Program-made: the position numbers and the translations under genes | Notes under the pieces: generated by a model | The model's input: the letters and a program-made list of their open reading frames with translations, nothing else | What the model was told of the DNA's origin: nothing | Databases searched by the model: none | In this document: one piece after another, positions 19,628 through 26,847 of the stretch | Position numbering within the stretch: the first letter of the stretch is position 1 | Layout: every line of letters begins with the position of its first letter | NCBI GenBank assembly: GCA_902705865.1 | Contig: CACSIO010000045.1 | Span: 292,917 to 356,916 of the forward strand | Source of the DNA: BD1-7 clade bacterium | GTDB taxonomy: Bacteria > Pseudomonadota > Gammaproteobacteria > Pseudomonadales > DT-91 | DNA: 64,000 nt | Reading direction: 5' to 3'

Positions 19628-19703
19628 GCGGGAATAGCTCAGTTGGTAGAGCGCGACCTTGCCAAGGTCGAGGTCGCCGGTTCGAACCCGGTTTCCCGCT
19701 CCA
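19628..19703 (+). tRNA. tRNA-Gly (GCC)
   Basis: 76 bases including an encoded CCA. The acceptor stem GCGGGAA pairs with TTCCCGC, the T-loop is GGTTCGAACCC, and the anticodon loop CTTGCCAAG gives GCC at 19661-19663. Confidence 0.97.
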
Positions 19704-19726
19704 TATTCCTTTGTATCTCATCGTTT

Positions 19727-19800
19727 GGCGCGATGGTAGAGCGGCGATACAGCGGACTGCAACTCCGTATAGACCGGTTCGACTCCGGTTCGCGCCTCCA
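19727..19800 (+). tRNA. tRNA-Cys (GCA)
   Basis: 74 bases with encoded CCA. Acceptor GGCGCGA pairs with TCGCGCC, the T-arm contains GGTTCGACTCC, and anticodon loop CTGCAAC gives GCA. 23 bases after tRNA-Gly, so probably co-transcribed. Confidence 0.97.
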
Positions 19801-19871
19801 CTTTTCTTTGTGCATTACTAGAGTTAGTCACACTGATTAACAGCAAGTAAATCATGTACGAAGCACCCAAA

Positions 19872-19958
19872 GCCCGGGTGGTGGAATTGGTAGACACAGG
19901 AGACTTAAAATCTCCCGCTCTTACGAGTGTGCCGGTTCAAGTCCGGCCCCGGGCACCA
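19872..19958 (+). tRNA. tRNA-Leu (UAA), island attachment site
   Basis: 87 bases with a long variable arm and encoded CCA. Acceptor GCCCGGG pairs with CCCGGGC, anticodon loop CTTAAAA gives UAA. A phage/P4-type integrase begins 160 bases downstream, so the 3' end of this gene is the likely left attachment core of the island. The right attachment copy is not in the window. Confidence 0.97.
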
Positions 19959-19976
19959 TTTCATAATCTCCCCACT

Positions 19977-20046
19977 TCCATTAACGTCCATTTTATCTCG
20001 AAAACCCTTTAAATTCCTGCGTTTTCAGTCCATTGCCGTCCATTTT
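19977..20046. repeat. Direct repeat, candidate integrase arm sites
   Basis: Two near-identical 18-base units, TCCATTAACGTCCATTTT (19977-19994) and TCCATTGCCGTCCATTTT (20029-20046), 52 bases apart, each containing GTCCATTTT. They lie between tRNA-Leu and the integrase start, where arm-type binding sites of P4-like integrases usually lie. Confidence 0.5.
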
Positions 20047-20118
20047 GATTCATTGCAAGCCAAGAGCTTTTGGTGCTACATTGCAGTGCTACCTGTCTAA
20101 ATTGAACTGGAGGGACTC

Positions 20119-20308
20119 ATGCCGTTGACAGATATAGCAATTCGCAAGGCCAAGGCGGTTGAAAAGGATGTGTGGATGTCAGATCGCGACGGGCTTCGGT
20201 TGCTCGTCAAAACGACAGGCAGTAAATACTGGCGCTTGAAATATTCCTTTCGTGGAAAGCAGAAGACATTCGCTCTCGGTGTTTATCCAAAAGTGACCTT
20301 GAAACAGG
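20119..20308 (+). pseudogene. Island tyrosine integrase, N-terminal part (split by the prophage)
   Basis: Encodes the first 63 residues of a P4-type integrase: the arm-binding DUF4102 domain (MPLTDIAIRKAKAVEKDVWM, then GLRLLVKTTGSKYWRLKYSF, ALGVYPKVTLKQ). An AACTGGAGGG site lies upstream of the ATG. The frame ends artificially at 20313 in the first bases of the Mu-like prophage. Joined to 56377-57452 (one target duplication copy removed) it reads on without interruption as ...TLKQ-AREKTFEARKLL. So this is one gene cut by transposition, not a short standalone protein. Confidence 0.93.
20304..20308. repeat. Target-site duplication, copy 1 (ACAGG)
   Basis: Five bases immediately before the prophage terminus TGTAGCG, repeated immediately after the other terminus at 56372-56376. 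Five base pairs is the duplication size made by Mu. Confidence 0.9.
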
Positions 20309-20354
20309 TGTAGCGCCGCACATCATGTGAGATTTTGCCGCAGATGATGTGAGA
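20309..20354 (+). repeat. Prophage end with two transposase-binding-type repeats
   Basis: Two direct units, CCGCACATCATGTGAGA (20316-20332) and CCGCAGATGATGTGAGA (20338-20354), start 22 bases apart just inside the terminus. Mu R1 and R2 are adjacent 22-bp sites in the same place. Related units occur at the other end (56181-56199, 56226-56243, 56345-56366), giving the consensus CCGCA-ATNAT-TGAGA. Confidence 0.8.
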
Positions 20355-20365
20355 CTGTATTTTCG

Positions 20366-20791
20366 TTAGTTTTCTTCAATATTTCGTATCAATATAATTC
20401 CACGGTCGTTGCGACTTTTCTCTTTGAACTGCATTCGAGTAAAGAATGGTTTTGATCGAATTTCATTTGGGCCCAAAAGAGCCTCAATGCTTTGGTAGCT
20501 ACATTCGGATTTGAAGTGAGTTAAGGCATGTTCAATGAATTCAGTCCCGAAGCCTTTTTGTTGGGATTCAGGTTGAACATGGATATCAAGTTGGACTTTT
20601 TCATTGGAGACTCCCGAAGGGCGAAATGTAAGGCATGCAACGACTTTATCTTCAACTTTGTAGATGAAAGTGCCGCGTTCTCCATCTATCCAATCATAAT
20701 CATATCCAGATATCGCTAGAGCGCCGCATGCTTCTCGAATGCTGTTTACTGACTCTATATCAGAGTCGCCAGCTTGCTGTATTTGTTTCAT
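20366..20791 (-). CDS. GNAT-family acetyltransferase (prophage cargo)
   Basis: 141-residue predicted N-acetyltransferase. It has the family's strand pattern FIYKVEDKVVACLTFRP, the acetyl-CoA loop QPESQQKGFGTEFIEHAL (Q-x-x-G-x-G/A form, here Q-Q-K-G-F-G) and a C-terminal substrate/strand region (PFFTRMQFKEKS). The substrate cannot be predicted. It is the last gene at the modification-gene end of the prophage, 57 bases from the terminus, more AT-rich than the structural genes, and not part of the Mu or P2 plan. Purine-rich GGGGGAGAC lies upstream of the start. Confidence 0.75.
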   Translation of the reverse strand: MKQIQQAGDSDIESVNSIREACGALAISGYDYDWIDGERGTFIYKVEDKVVACLTFRPSGVSNEKVQLDIHVQPESQQKGFGTEFIEHALTHFKSECSYQSIEALLGPNEIRSKPFFTRMQFKEKSRNDRGIILIRNIEEN

Positions 20792-20909
20792 TTGTCTCCC
20801 CCTTACACTTCTATATTGGATTGGTGACCTTGGGCTGAACTTAATTTAATGCCCAAGATATCAATATAGCCTCAAAGGCTACGAGTCATCGTGCGTTCTC
20901 GGTTTCTGT

Positions 20910-21716
20910 TCAAAACAACCCGCTTTGGCCTTTGGGTTTGGGGACTTGGTTGTTGTCCCAGTTGCCGTAGATGAGTTCGACGCAGTCGGTGCGTTTGTCT
21001 GCGCCGGCGACGGTGTATTGGTAGTCGACTTCTACCACGGGGAGGTGGCTGAATAGTTCTCGGATTTCAGGGTGGGCGTTGATGCTGATGAGCATTTTGC
21101 CTTGGATGGTTTTGGTGAATTCGGCCATACGTTCGTATTGTTCCCAGGGGAAGTCGACGCCGTAGCCTTCGGTTTCCCAGTAGGGGGGATCGCAGTAGAA
21201 CAGGGTGTGAGGGCGGTCGTAGCGTTCAATGATATCGGCCCAGTCGAGGCGTTCGATGGTGGTGTTGCTGAGGCGGTAGTGGGCATCGGCTAGGTCTTGT
21301 TCGAGGGTGAATATGTTGAACCTTGGGCGCGAGCTGGTTGCTGTGCCGAAGCTTTGACCTTCTACCTTGCCGCCAAAAGCGAGCTTTTGTAGGTACAGGA
21401 ATCGCGCAGCGCGTTGAACGTCGGTGAGGGTTTCTGGTGGGGTCGCTTTTAACCATTGCCAGTTTTCACGGCTGGTTAATGTCCATTTAAACTGCTTATA
21501 AAGTTCTTCTAAGTGATGTTTGACGACACGGTATAGGTTGATGACGTCGCCGTTTACGTCATTGATGACTTCGACCTTTGACGGCTCCTTTAAAAAATAC
21601 AATGCCGCAGCGCCGCAAAACGGCTCCACGTAGCAGGTGTGCTCTGGGAACAGAGGAAGGATATGGTCTGCGAGTTTTCGTTTACCGCCGACCCAAGGTA
21701 TCACGGGTTTCGCCAT
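20910..21716 (-). CDS. Phage DNA adenine methylase (Dam/D12 class)
   Basis: N6-adenine methyltransferase, about 268 residues (E. coli Dam 278). SAM-binding N-terminus PWVGGKRKLADHIL (residues 7-20), EPFCGAAALYF (31-41), and the catalytic DPPYW near 176-180. ATG 21716 is chosen; it gives the family N-terminus (AKPVIPWVGGK). The reading frame overlaps the com gene by 35 bases in a different frame. In Mu the same position, downstream of and overlapping com, is held by mom. It probably protects phage DNA from restriction, or marks GATC or related sites; specificity is not readable from sequence. Confidence 0.9.
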   Translation of the reverse strand: MAKPVIPWVGGKRKLADHILPLFPEHTCYVEPFCGAAALYFLKEPSKVEVINDVNGDVINLYRVVKHHLEELYKQFKWTLTSRENWQWLKATPPETLTDVQRAARFLYLQKLAFGGKVEGQSFGTATSSRPRFNIFTLEQDLADAHYRLSNTTIERLDWADIIERYDRPHTLFYCDPPYWETEGYGVDFPWEQYERMAEFTKTIQGKMLISINAHPEIRELFSHLPVVEVDYQYTVAGADKRTDCVELIYGNWDNNQVPKPKGQSGLF

Positions 21717-21864
21717 CGTATAGATTCCGGTTCGTGACACTCTGGGTGTTCTTGGATTTTATGGTTTGTAGTCGCTTGCAGCGTGGGCATTTGATCTCGA
21801 TTGTGCCGGTTGCTGCGGCTTTGAATAACAGTTTGTCACAGTTGGTACACCTAACGGCTTCCAT
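21682..21864 (-). CDS. com: Com family translational regulator (zinc finger)
   Basis: 60-residue homologue of Mu Com, the RNA-binding protein that opens the mom translation-initiation region. A four-Cys zinc site is complete: CTNC (Cys6, Cys9) and CPRC (Cys26, Cys29), followed by the basic KRLQTIKSKN. ATG 21864 is chosen over longer starts because it gives the usual EAVRCTNC N-terminus. Its 3' end overlaps the start of the adenine methylase gene by 35 bases, preserving the Mu com-mom geometry. Confidence 0.9.
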   Translation of the reverse strand: MEAVRCTNCDKLLFKAAATGTIEIKCPRCKRLQTIKSKNTQSVTNRNLYDGETRDTLGRR

Positions 21865-22008
21865 GGTTGTGAATCGCCTTTTTTCTGGTAGGCTTGCCTG
21901 CGCTTGTACAAGCGGGAAAGCCTTGGCTGATTCACAGTGCTGGTTCACTGTGTTGAGGTGGCCGGGCAGTAGTTACCGCTACTGTCTGGTCGCTTTCTTT
22001 TACCCACG

Positions 22009-22028
22009 AAGCCGCAATTAAGCGGCTT
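22009..22028. other. Perfect hairpin between gpD and com
   Basis: AAGCCGC-AATTAA-GCGGCTT, a seven-base perfect stem in the 259-base gap between the gpD and com genes. No U-tract on the late (minus) strand, so it may be a terminator remnant or an RNA structure in the com leader. Confidence 0.4.
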
Positions 22029-22123
22029 GGGGGTGTTGGTTGTGGCTCGCTGGCTTTCGCTGCTTACCGCGTTTAACACTCGGGGCGTTACCCCTGTTGT
22101 GGCATTTTCTCTCTCCTTTATTT

Positions 22124-23113
22124 CTATTCTTTTTTGCTCGGTTCTTTCAGCGTTACGGTGGTGGTGGCTAGGTTGCCGCTGCCGATGTGGTGTGTGGTTT
22201 CCTTTATAACGTAGCGGCCGGCGTGGCGGTGATTAAAGAGCTTTACTGTGTGTTCTGCGCGGTACTTTGGGTTGAAGGGGAGTTCGATAGTGAGTTCGGT
22301 GCCGCCGCGTTTGAGTTGTTTGAATTTGGCGTCGATGGCATCGCTGGCTTGTTGGTGCGTGGGGTAGATGTCGGCCATGGTGTATTGGGGTTCTTTGCCG
22401 CCGATGCTGAGGCTGCGTTTGGTGGGGGCGTCGGGTTTTTGCCAGTAAGCTTTGACGCTGTTGTAGTGGCTGCGGCCGGTGATTTTGGCGGTGATGTAGA
22501 CGCCTTCGGTTTTGGCGTTTAAGGGGATTTCTTCTAACGGTTTGCCGCTGATGGTTTGGCTGCTGTCTTGCTGGATGATGCAGAGGCGTTTGCCGGTGGG
22601 TTTGCAGATGGCGTCGAGTTCGGTGGCTTTGCTGGTGAGCAGGTCAATGTCGGCTTGGGTGCGTTGGTCGATGTGGGGGTAGTGTTTGTTGGCGAGGGTA
22701 TCGGGGATTGCGGCGGTGTAGCCGTGGCGTTTGGCGATGGTGGTGAGCAGTTGGCCGAGGGTGATGTCGTGGTAGCTTTGATCGCGTGGTGCTTTTAGGC
22801 CGCCGACCATATTGGCGGCTTTGCCGTGAATGCTGAGGGTGCCTTGGTGGTCGTCGGTTTCGATTTCGTCGATGGTATATATGCCGGCCCAGGTGAGTTG
22901 CGGTGTGCCGTTGATGATAGGGCCGAACCAGACTTCGATGTCGGCATCGATGCGCGGCAGTGCGATGGCTTGGTCGCGGTCGTCGAGGGTGATGGCGATG
23001 GTATCGCTATCAATGCCGGCGTTGTCGGTGACTTGTAAACTTTCGAGGCGGTCGTTGATGGTGGTGGTGATATCGTTACCGTTGACGGTCACCTTGATGG
23101 CAGTAGGGTGCAT
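22124..23113 (-). CDS. Phage late control protein D / baseplate hub (P2 gpD)
   Basis: 329-residue hub protein of the contractile tail, which forms the central spike base together with gpV and ends the tail tube. Family features: TINDRLESLQVTDNAGIDSDTIAITLDD N-terminal strand region, the WFGPIINGTPQLTWAGIYTIDEIE segment, a middle LysM-like/helical part (ITLGQLLTTIAKRHGYTAAIP) and a C-terminal KYRAEHTVKLFNHRHAGRYVIKETTHHIGSG. Last gene of the P2-type tail run, after U and X. Confidence 0.88.
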   Translation of the reverse strand: MHPTAIKVTVNGNDITTTINDRLESLQVTDNAGIDSDTIAITLDDRDQAIALPRIDADIEVWFGPIINGTPQLTWAGIYTIDEIETDDHQGTLSIHGKAANMVGGLKAPRDQSYHDITLGQLLTTIAKRHGYTAAIPDTLANKHYPHIDQRTQADIDLLTSKATELDAICKPTGKRLCIIQQDSSQTISGKPLEEIPLNAKTEGVYITAKITGRSHYNSVKAYWQKPDAPTKRSLSIGGKEPQYTMADIYPTHQQASDAIDAKFKQLKRGGTELTIELPFNPKYRAEHTVKLFNHRHAGRYVIKETTHHIGSGNLATTTVTLKEPSKKE

Positions 23114-23128
23114 GGTGGCTCCTGTGGT

Positions 23129-23341
23129 TTAGTCCCAGAGCTGGATACTGGCGCGGATTTCTGTGGCAGTGATTTCGGGCAGTTGAATGATGATACTGTC
23201 GGGTAATATCGGCCCGTGGGCGGCGAGGCCAGGGTTGGCATCGAGTACGGCGTTGATGGCTTGGTCGGGATCAATACCGGGGTATTGGCGGGTGCAGATG
23301 GCGTCGATCATGTCGTTGGGTTGTGTTTGGTAGTTATGCAT
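23129..23341 (-). CDS. Phage tail protein X (P2 gpX)
   Basis: 70-residue LysM-type tail protein (QPNDMIDAICTRQYPG, then AVLDANPGLAAHGPILPDSI). The start ATG 23341 (MHNYQTQPND) overlaps the gpU stop by 8 bases; longer upstream codons do not match the family. It probably sits at the tail-tube end. Order U-X-D is conserved in P2-type tails. Confidence 0.88.
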   Translation of the reverse strand: MHNYQTQPNDMIDAICTRQYPGIDPDQAINAVLDANPGLAAHGPILPDSIIIQLPEITATEIRASIQLWD

Positions 23342-23735
23342 CGTCGCCGTATTCCTTGAGGGTGATTTCGAAACTGATGGTGACCGGTGTGCCGTCGGCG
23401 AGTAGATCGGTATCTTCAAACCGCAGTTCTGTGATAACCCAGCGGCCGTGGTATGTGGCCGTTAAGGTATTGTTACTGGCTAACACAACCAATGGGGCGC
23501 CTTTGTCGGCTTCGCTTGCCATGCGCTGGGGTTGTTTGAGTTGTGCGTCGGATTGGACGTGGATCTCGCCGGAAAAACGCAGTACACGTAAGCCGGGGCC
23601 TTGGTATTGCAGGGCCGGTTTGCGATTAAGGCGAGCACGTTCGACCCAGCGATAGTTGAGGGTTTGGGAGAGTTTGTTGTATTCGGCGGTGCTGAGGCTG
23701 AGTGGGTAGTCGCCGATGATCATTTGTACTGACAT
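23334..23735 (-). CDS. Phage tail terminator protein U (P2 gpU)
   Basis: 133-residue tail completion protein. It contains the family pattern MIIGDYPLSLSTAEYNKLSQ, RVERARL-type WVERARLNRKPALQY and the C-terminal ISFEITLKEYGD. It follows the tape measure gene and overlaps gpX. Confidence 0.88.
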   Translation of the reverse strand: MSVQMIIGDYPLSLSTAEYNKLSQTLNYRWVERARLNRKPALQYQGPGLRVLRFSGEIHVQSDAQLKQPQRMASEADKGAPLVVLASNNTLTATYHGRWVITELRFEDTDLLADGTPVTISFEITLKEYGDDA

Positions 23736-23740
23736 GGGGG

Positions 23741-25852
23741 CTATTCTCCGTGCAGTCGGCCGCGGCTTTTGCGCTCGGCGTCGCGCTGCTGTTGGCGTTG
23801 TTTGCGTACGATCAGTTCGGCGATTTTGTCTTCGTCGAGACCGTCGGCTTTTTGGATGGTGATGGGTGAATAAATCTCGGTGGTTTGTTGAATGGTGTTG
23901 TTGCCGGCGGCTTTGAGTGGTGCGGCAACACCGGGTTTGATGATCTTGTTGGTTGTGGCTTTATCGGTGCCGGCGCGTTGTTGGTAGTGGCGGATGGCGA
24001 CATCCAGATTTTTACCGCCGATGGCATCTGGCAGTGCCCAATCGGGTAACAGGCTGGTGGCTTTTTGAATGGCTTTTAACAGGCTGGCAATGCCGCGATA
24101 AAACACGCCAGTGATACTTTGCCAGATGTTGCTGGCGGCGGTGCTGAAGCCTTGCAGTAGATTTTGCCACCAGCTCATGGCGGGGTTCCATTGTTGCATC
24201 AGGATGCCGAGTGGGTGAAAGCTGAAAAAGACGTTTTCGATGCCTTGCCAGAGATTGGCGAACCAGGCTTTGATGGGTTGCCAGTATTTGATGATGAGAT
24301 AAGCACCGCCGGCGATAGCTGTGATGGCCAAGCCGATGGGGTTGAGCATCAGTGCGCGGCCGATCCATAACAGGCCTTTGCCGACGAGGGGCAACATGCC
24401 GCTAAGCAGGCCGAAACTGGTGAAGAGTTTAGTGACGCTAATAACGATACCCATGAGGCTGCTGGCGACGGGCAGGCCGATCATGACCCAGGCGAGATTG
24501 TTCCAGCCGCCTAGTGCATCGGCGGCTGCATTGAGCACGCGGGCAACGGCGCGCATGAGTGCCAGGATTGCTTTGGCGGCTTGCCACATTTCGCCGAAAA
24601 AGGTTTTGAGTTGGGTTGCGATGGTGCGGGCGCGTTGTTCGAGTGCGCCGGTTTTAGCCATGGTATTAACTGTTTCGAGGAGTTGGCTGAGCTCGGATTT
24701 CATCCAATCAAAGAGGCCGTTTTTCATCACCAGATTGACGAAGCGTGTCCATTGATCGGTGAGGTTGCTCATCATGCCGGCCCAAGTGCGTGATTGTTTA
24801 TCCATAGCGCCGGCATACTTGCTGTTGAAGATGTCACTGAGGACGGACTGAATTTGTTGGCGATCGCTCTTTAGGGCTTCGGCCAGTTTTGTTTGGCCGT
24901 TGACGCTGTATTCGTAGACGATTTTATTGCCGTTGGCGCGGGCCTTGATGCCGAATTCTTTGAGGCGCTCGTTTTCGCCGGTGACGGCGTCGGCGATCGC
25001 TTCGACAGCTTGGTTAACGTCTTTGCCCATGGCACTGGCCGTGTCGCCGAGGGTGCGTAGCAGGCCGTCGGTGGGGTTAAGGCCATAGGCGCGCAGTTTC
25101 ACGAAGGCATCGGTGACTTGGTCTAACTCGTAGGGTGTGGTGGCAGCAAAGTTTTGTACCCAGTCCATCGCTTTGATCGCGCCCGCGCGGCTGCCTTCGA
25201 TGGTGGTGAGGATGGTTTCGTAGCGTTCAAATTCGGCGGCGGTATCAACAAAGGTGCGCTTGAATAGCCAGCCTAAACCGACCAGACCTGCGCCGGTTTT
25301 TAAGGCTGCGCTGCCTGCATTGCCGAGGTGGTGTTTGGTTTGTTGGGCGTGGCGTACGGCATCTTTATAGCCGGCCAGCATGTGCTGTTGGGATTTGAGC
25401 CGTTTATTGGTGACATCGATGGTTTTGGCCAGGTCACGGTTTTGTTGGCTGAGCTTGTGGGTGCTGATGCCCGTGTTGTTTAGCCGTTTGCGCAGCTGCT
25501 GAAGCTGTTGGGTTTCGCTGGCGTGTTTCTGCTTGAGTTGTGCCGCCTGTTTTTTGGCGGCTTCAAATTCTTTGGTGAGTTTTTTGGACGGTTTTTCGGT
25601 GTTTTTGAGTTCACGGGCCAGCTTGGCGATTGAGGTTTGTTGTTGCTCTAATGCGTGACGGGTGTCTTTGCTTTGTTTGCGTAGGCGCGTGAAGCTTTCG
25701 ATGTCAGTGCGATCGCTTTTTAAATGTGCCAGGTGTTTTTGGGTTTTGCCGAGTTGCTTTTCGAGCTTGCCGGACATACCTCCGACACGTTTGGCTGGGC
25801 CGGTAAACTGGTCGACCAATTTGAGGACGGCTTTGGCTTCAATCGTGTTCAT
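23741..25852 (-). CDS. Phage tail tape measure protein (P2 gpT)
   Basis: 703 residues (P2 gpT 815). It sets tail-tube length. The first ~180 residues are a long coiled coil (heptad-rich KQSKDTRHALEQQQTSIAKL region). Then a conserved GAGLVGLGWLFKRTFVDTAAEFERYE tape-measure domain with TTPYELDQVTDAFVKL, hydrophobic helices around 440-520, and a basic Gln/Arg-rich tail. ATG 25852 lies inside the E' frame, with a 14-base overlap, as in P2. Confidence 0.93.
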   Translation of the reverse strand: MNTIEAKAVLKLVDQFTGPAKRVGGMSGKLEKQLGKTQKHLAHLKSDRTDIESFTRLRKQSKDTRHALEQQQTSIAKLARELKNTEKPSKKLTKEFEAAKKQAAQLKQKHASETQQLQQLRKRLNNTGISTHKLSQQNRDLAKTIDVTNKRLKSQQHMLAGYKDAVRHAQQTKHHLGNAGSAALKTGAGLVGLGWLFKRTFVDTAAEFERYETILTTIEGSRAGAIKAMDWVQNFAATTPYELDQVTDAFVKLRAYGLNPTDGLLRTLGDTASAMGKDVNQAVEAIADAVTGENERLKEFGIKARANGNKIVYEYSVNGQTKLAEALKSDRQQIQSVLSDIFNSKYAGAMDKQSRTWAGMMSNLTDQWTRFVNLVMKNGLFDWMKSELSQLLETVNTMAKTGALEQRARTIATQLKTFFGEMWQAAKAILALMRAVARVLNAAADALGGWNNLAWVMIGLPVASSLMGIVISVTKLFTSFGLLSGMLPLVGKGLLWIGRALMLNPIGLAITAIAGGAYLIIKYWQPIKAWFANLWQGIENVFFSFHPLGILMQQWNPAMSWWQNLLQGFSTAASNIWQSITGVFYRGIASLLKAIQKATSLLPDWALPDAIGGKNLDVAIRHYQQRAGTDKATTNKIIKPGVAAPLKAAGNNTIQQTTEIYSPITIQKADGLDEDKIAELIVRKQRQQQRDAERKSRGRLHGE

Positions 25853-26257
25853 CGGGGGCTCTTTTTATAGCTTGGTCGTGCCAGCGCTTGAGGGTTTCGA
25901 GTGGCCAGTGTTCCATCTCTGAGGGCTGGGTGTAGAGGATGGCCGAGCAGTCGGCCATCCAATCTTCGACGTCGTCGGGTAGTTCGCCTAGATGCTCGGC
26001 CGCACGGTAAAAAAATCGATCACCGATTTACTGATTTCGCCGAGGTCGTAGGGATCAAGTTGGAGGAACTCGCCTTTGGTAATATCTGGGCTGATACGTG
26101 GCACCAGGTCGGCGAGAGTGTCGACATCCATGCGCATGACATCGCTGATGGCTAGACCGCGTAGGCTACCGGTATCGGGTTTGCGCAGGGTGATCTGTTC
26201 GATGGTTTTGTCGCCACGTGTTAGCGGTACGGCGAGCTGGATAGCGTTTTGACTCAT
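25839..26257 (-). CDS. Tail assembly chaperone E/E' with predicted -1 frameshift (P2 E, E+E')
   Basis: The 0 frame (26257 down to 25988) encodes an 89-residue gpE-type chaperone (MSQNAIQLAVPL; LQLDPYDLGEISKSVIDFF). Seven T's in frame as GAT TTT TTT ACC lie at 26015-26009, near the end of the E frame. A -1 slip there reads TAC CGT GCG GCC and continues through DVEDWMADCSAILYTQ, PSEMEHWPLETLKRWHDQAI to the stop at 25841-25839. That gives a 139-residue E+E' fusion whose tail has the GpE-family W...W pattern. P2 makes its tail chaperone in the same way at the same gene. Confidence 0.82.
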
Positions 26258-26314
26258 GGTTGATGACCTTTTAAATCGGATTTAACGGGTGGATAAACGG
26301 CTGGTGCGAGGGGG

Positions 26315-26824
26315 TTAGGCTCGGCCGCGGCGTAGGGCTTTGTTTAAGGCGTTGGTTTTGTTTTTGCCGTTGATGCGGACGTCGTTACGCTCGTAGTCAA
26401 TAAACAGCACTTCTTTGCCATCGATGGTGAGTTTGTAGGTACGCGCGCTAACAGTAACGGCCAGCTCGGCGTCGGCATCGTCGGCCCATTCGCTGGGTTC
26501 GGCGGCTGTCCATAAGCCAGTAACTTCGATCTCAATGACGCGCTGATCATCGGCGCCGATGACGCCGATTAAGGTGAGGGGTTTGTCGAGGGCATCGGTA
26601 TCACCCACTAACGCGATAACTTGTGGTGGGTAATCTTGTAGGGTGAGTTTGGGGGTGGATTTCTCCCATTTGTGGGTAGGTACGTCGATTGCGCCGGCGT
26701 GGCCAGGGCTGTTGATTTCTTTGTTTTTCGGCTTTGGCAGTGACGGTTCTACTTTGGTGGCGACGCCGATGAATTCATCACCGTCGACGAAGGCGTTCAG
26801 GCCTTGCATGACTTTTGGCAGCAT
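26315..26824 (-). CDS. Phage major tail tube protein (P2 FII)
   Basis: 169 residues (P2 FII 172). Forms the inner tube of the contractile tail. Conserved N-terminus MLPKVMQGLNAFVDGDEFIGVATKVEPSLPK, then GAIDVPTHKWEKSTPKLTL. It follows the sheath gene after a 23-base gap. The C-terminus ends in a basic LNKALRRGRA. Confidence 0.92.
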   Translation of the reverse strand: MLPKVMQGLNAFVDGDEFIGVATKVEPSLPKPKNKEINSPGHAGAIDVPTHKWEKSTPKLTLQDYPPQVIALVGDTDALDKPLTLIGVIGADDQRVIEIEVTGLWTAAEPSEWADDADAELAVTVSARTYKLTIDGKEVLFIDYERNDVRINGKNKTNALNKALRRGRA

Positions 26825-26847
26825 GGTGGTCTCCTGTTATTTGTTTG

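Noticed and set aside
19609..19840. Open reading frames over the tRNA genes
   Set aside because: They run through tRNA-Gly and tRNA-Cys and have no independent support.
19995..20014. GAAAACCCTTTAAATTCC close to the late motif, outside the prophage
   Set aside because: It lies in the island leader beyond the prophage end, lacks the flanking conservation and is probably chance.
20119..20313. A separate 64-residue DUF4102 protein
   Set aside because: Its last codons are prophage DNA; it is the 5' piece of the split integrase.
22105..22126. CCTTTATTTCTATT at the end of gpD, resembling part of the late motif
   Set aside because: Opposite orientation to late transcription, no TAAA half, and overlaps the gpD coding end.
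22187..22798. Open frames on the + strand opposite gpD
   Set aside because: Composition typical of antisense to a gene with many Asp/Ala/Thr codons; no ribosome binding sites or motifs.
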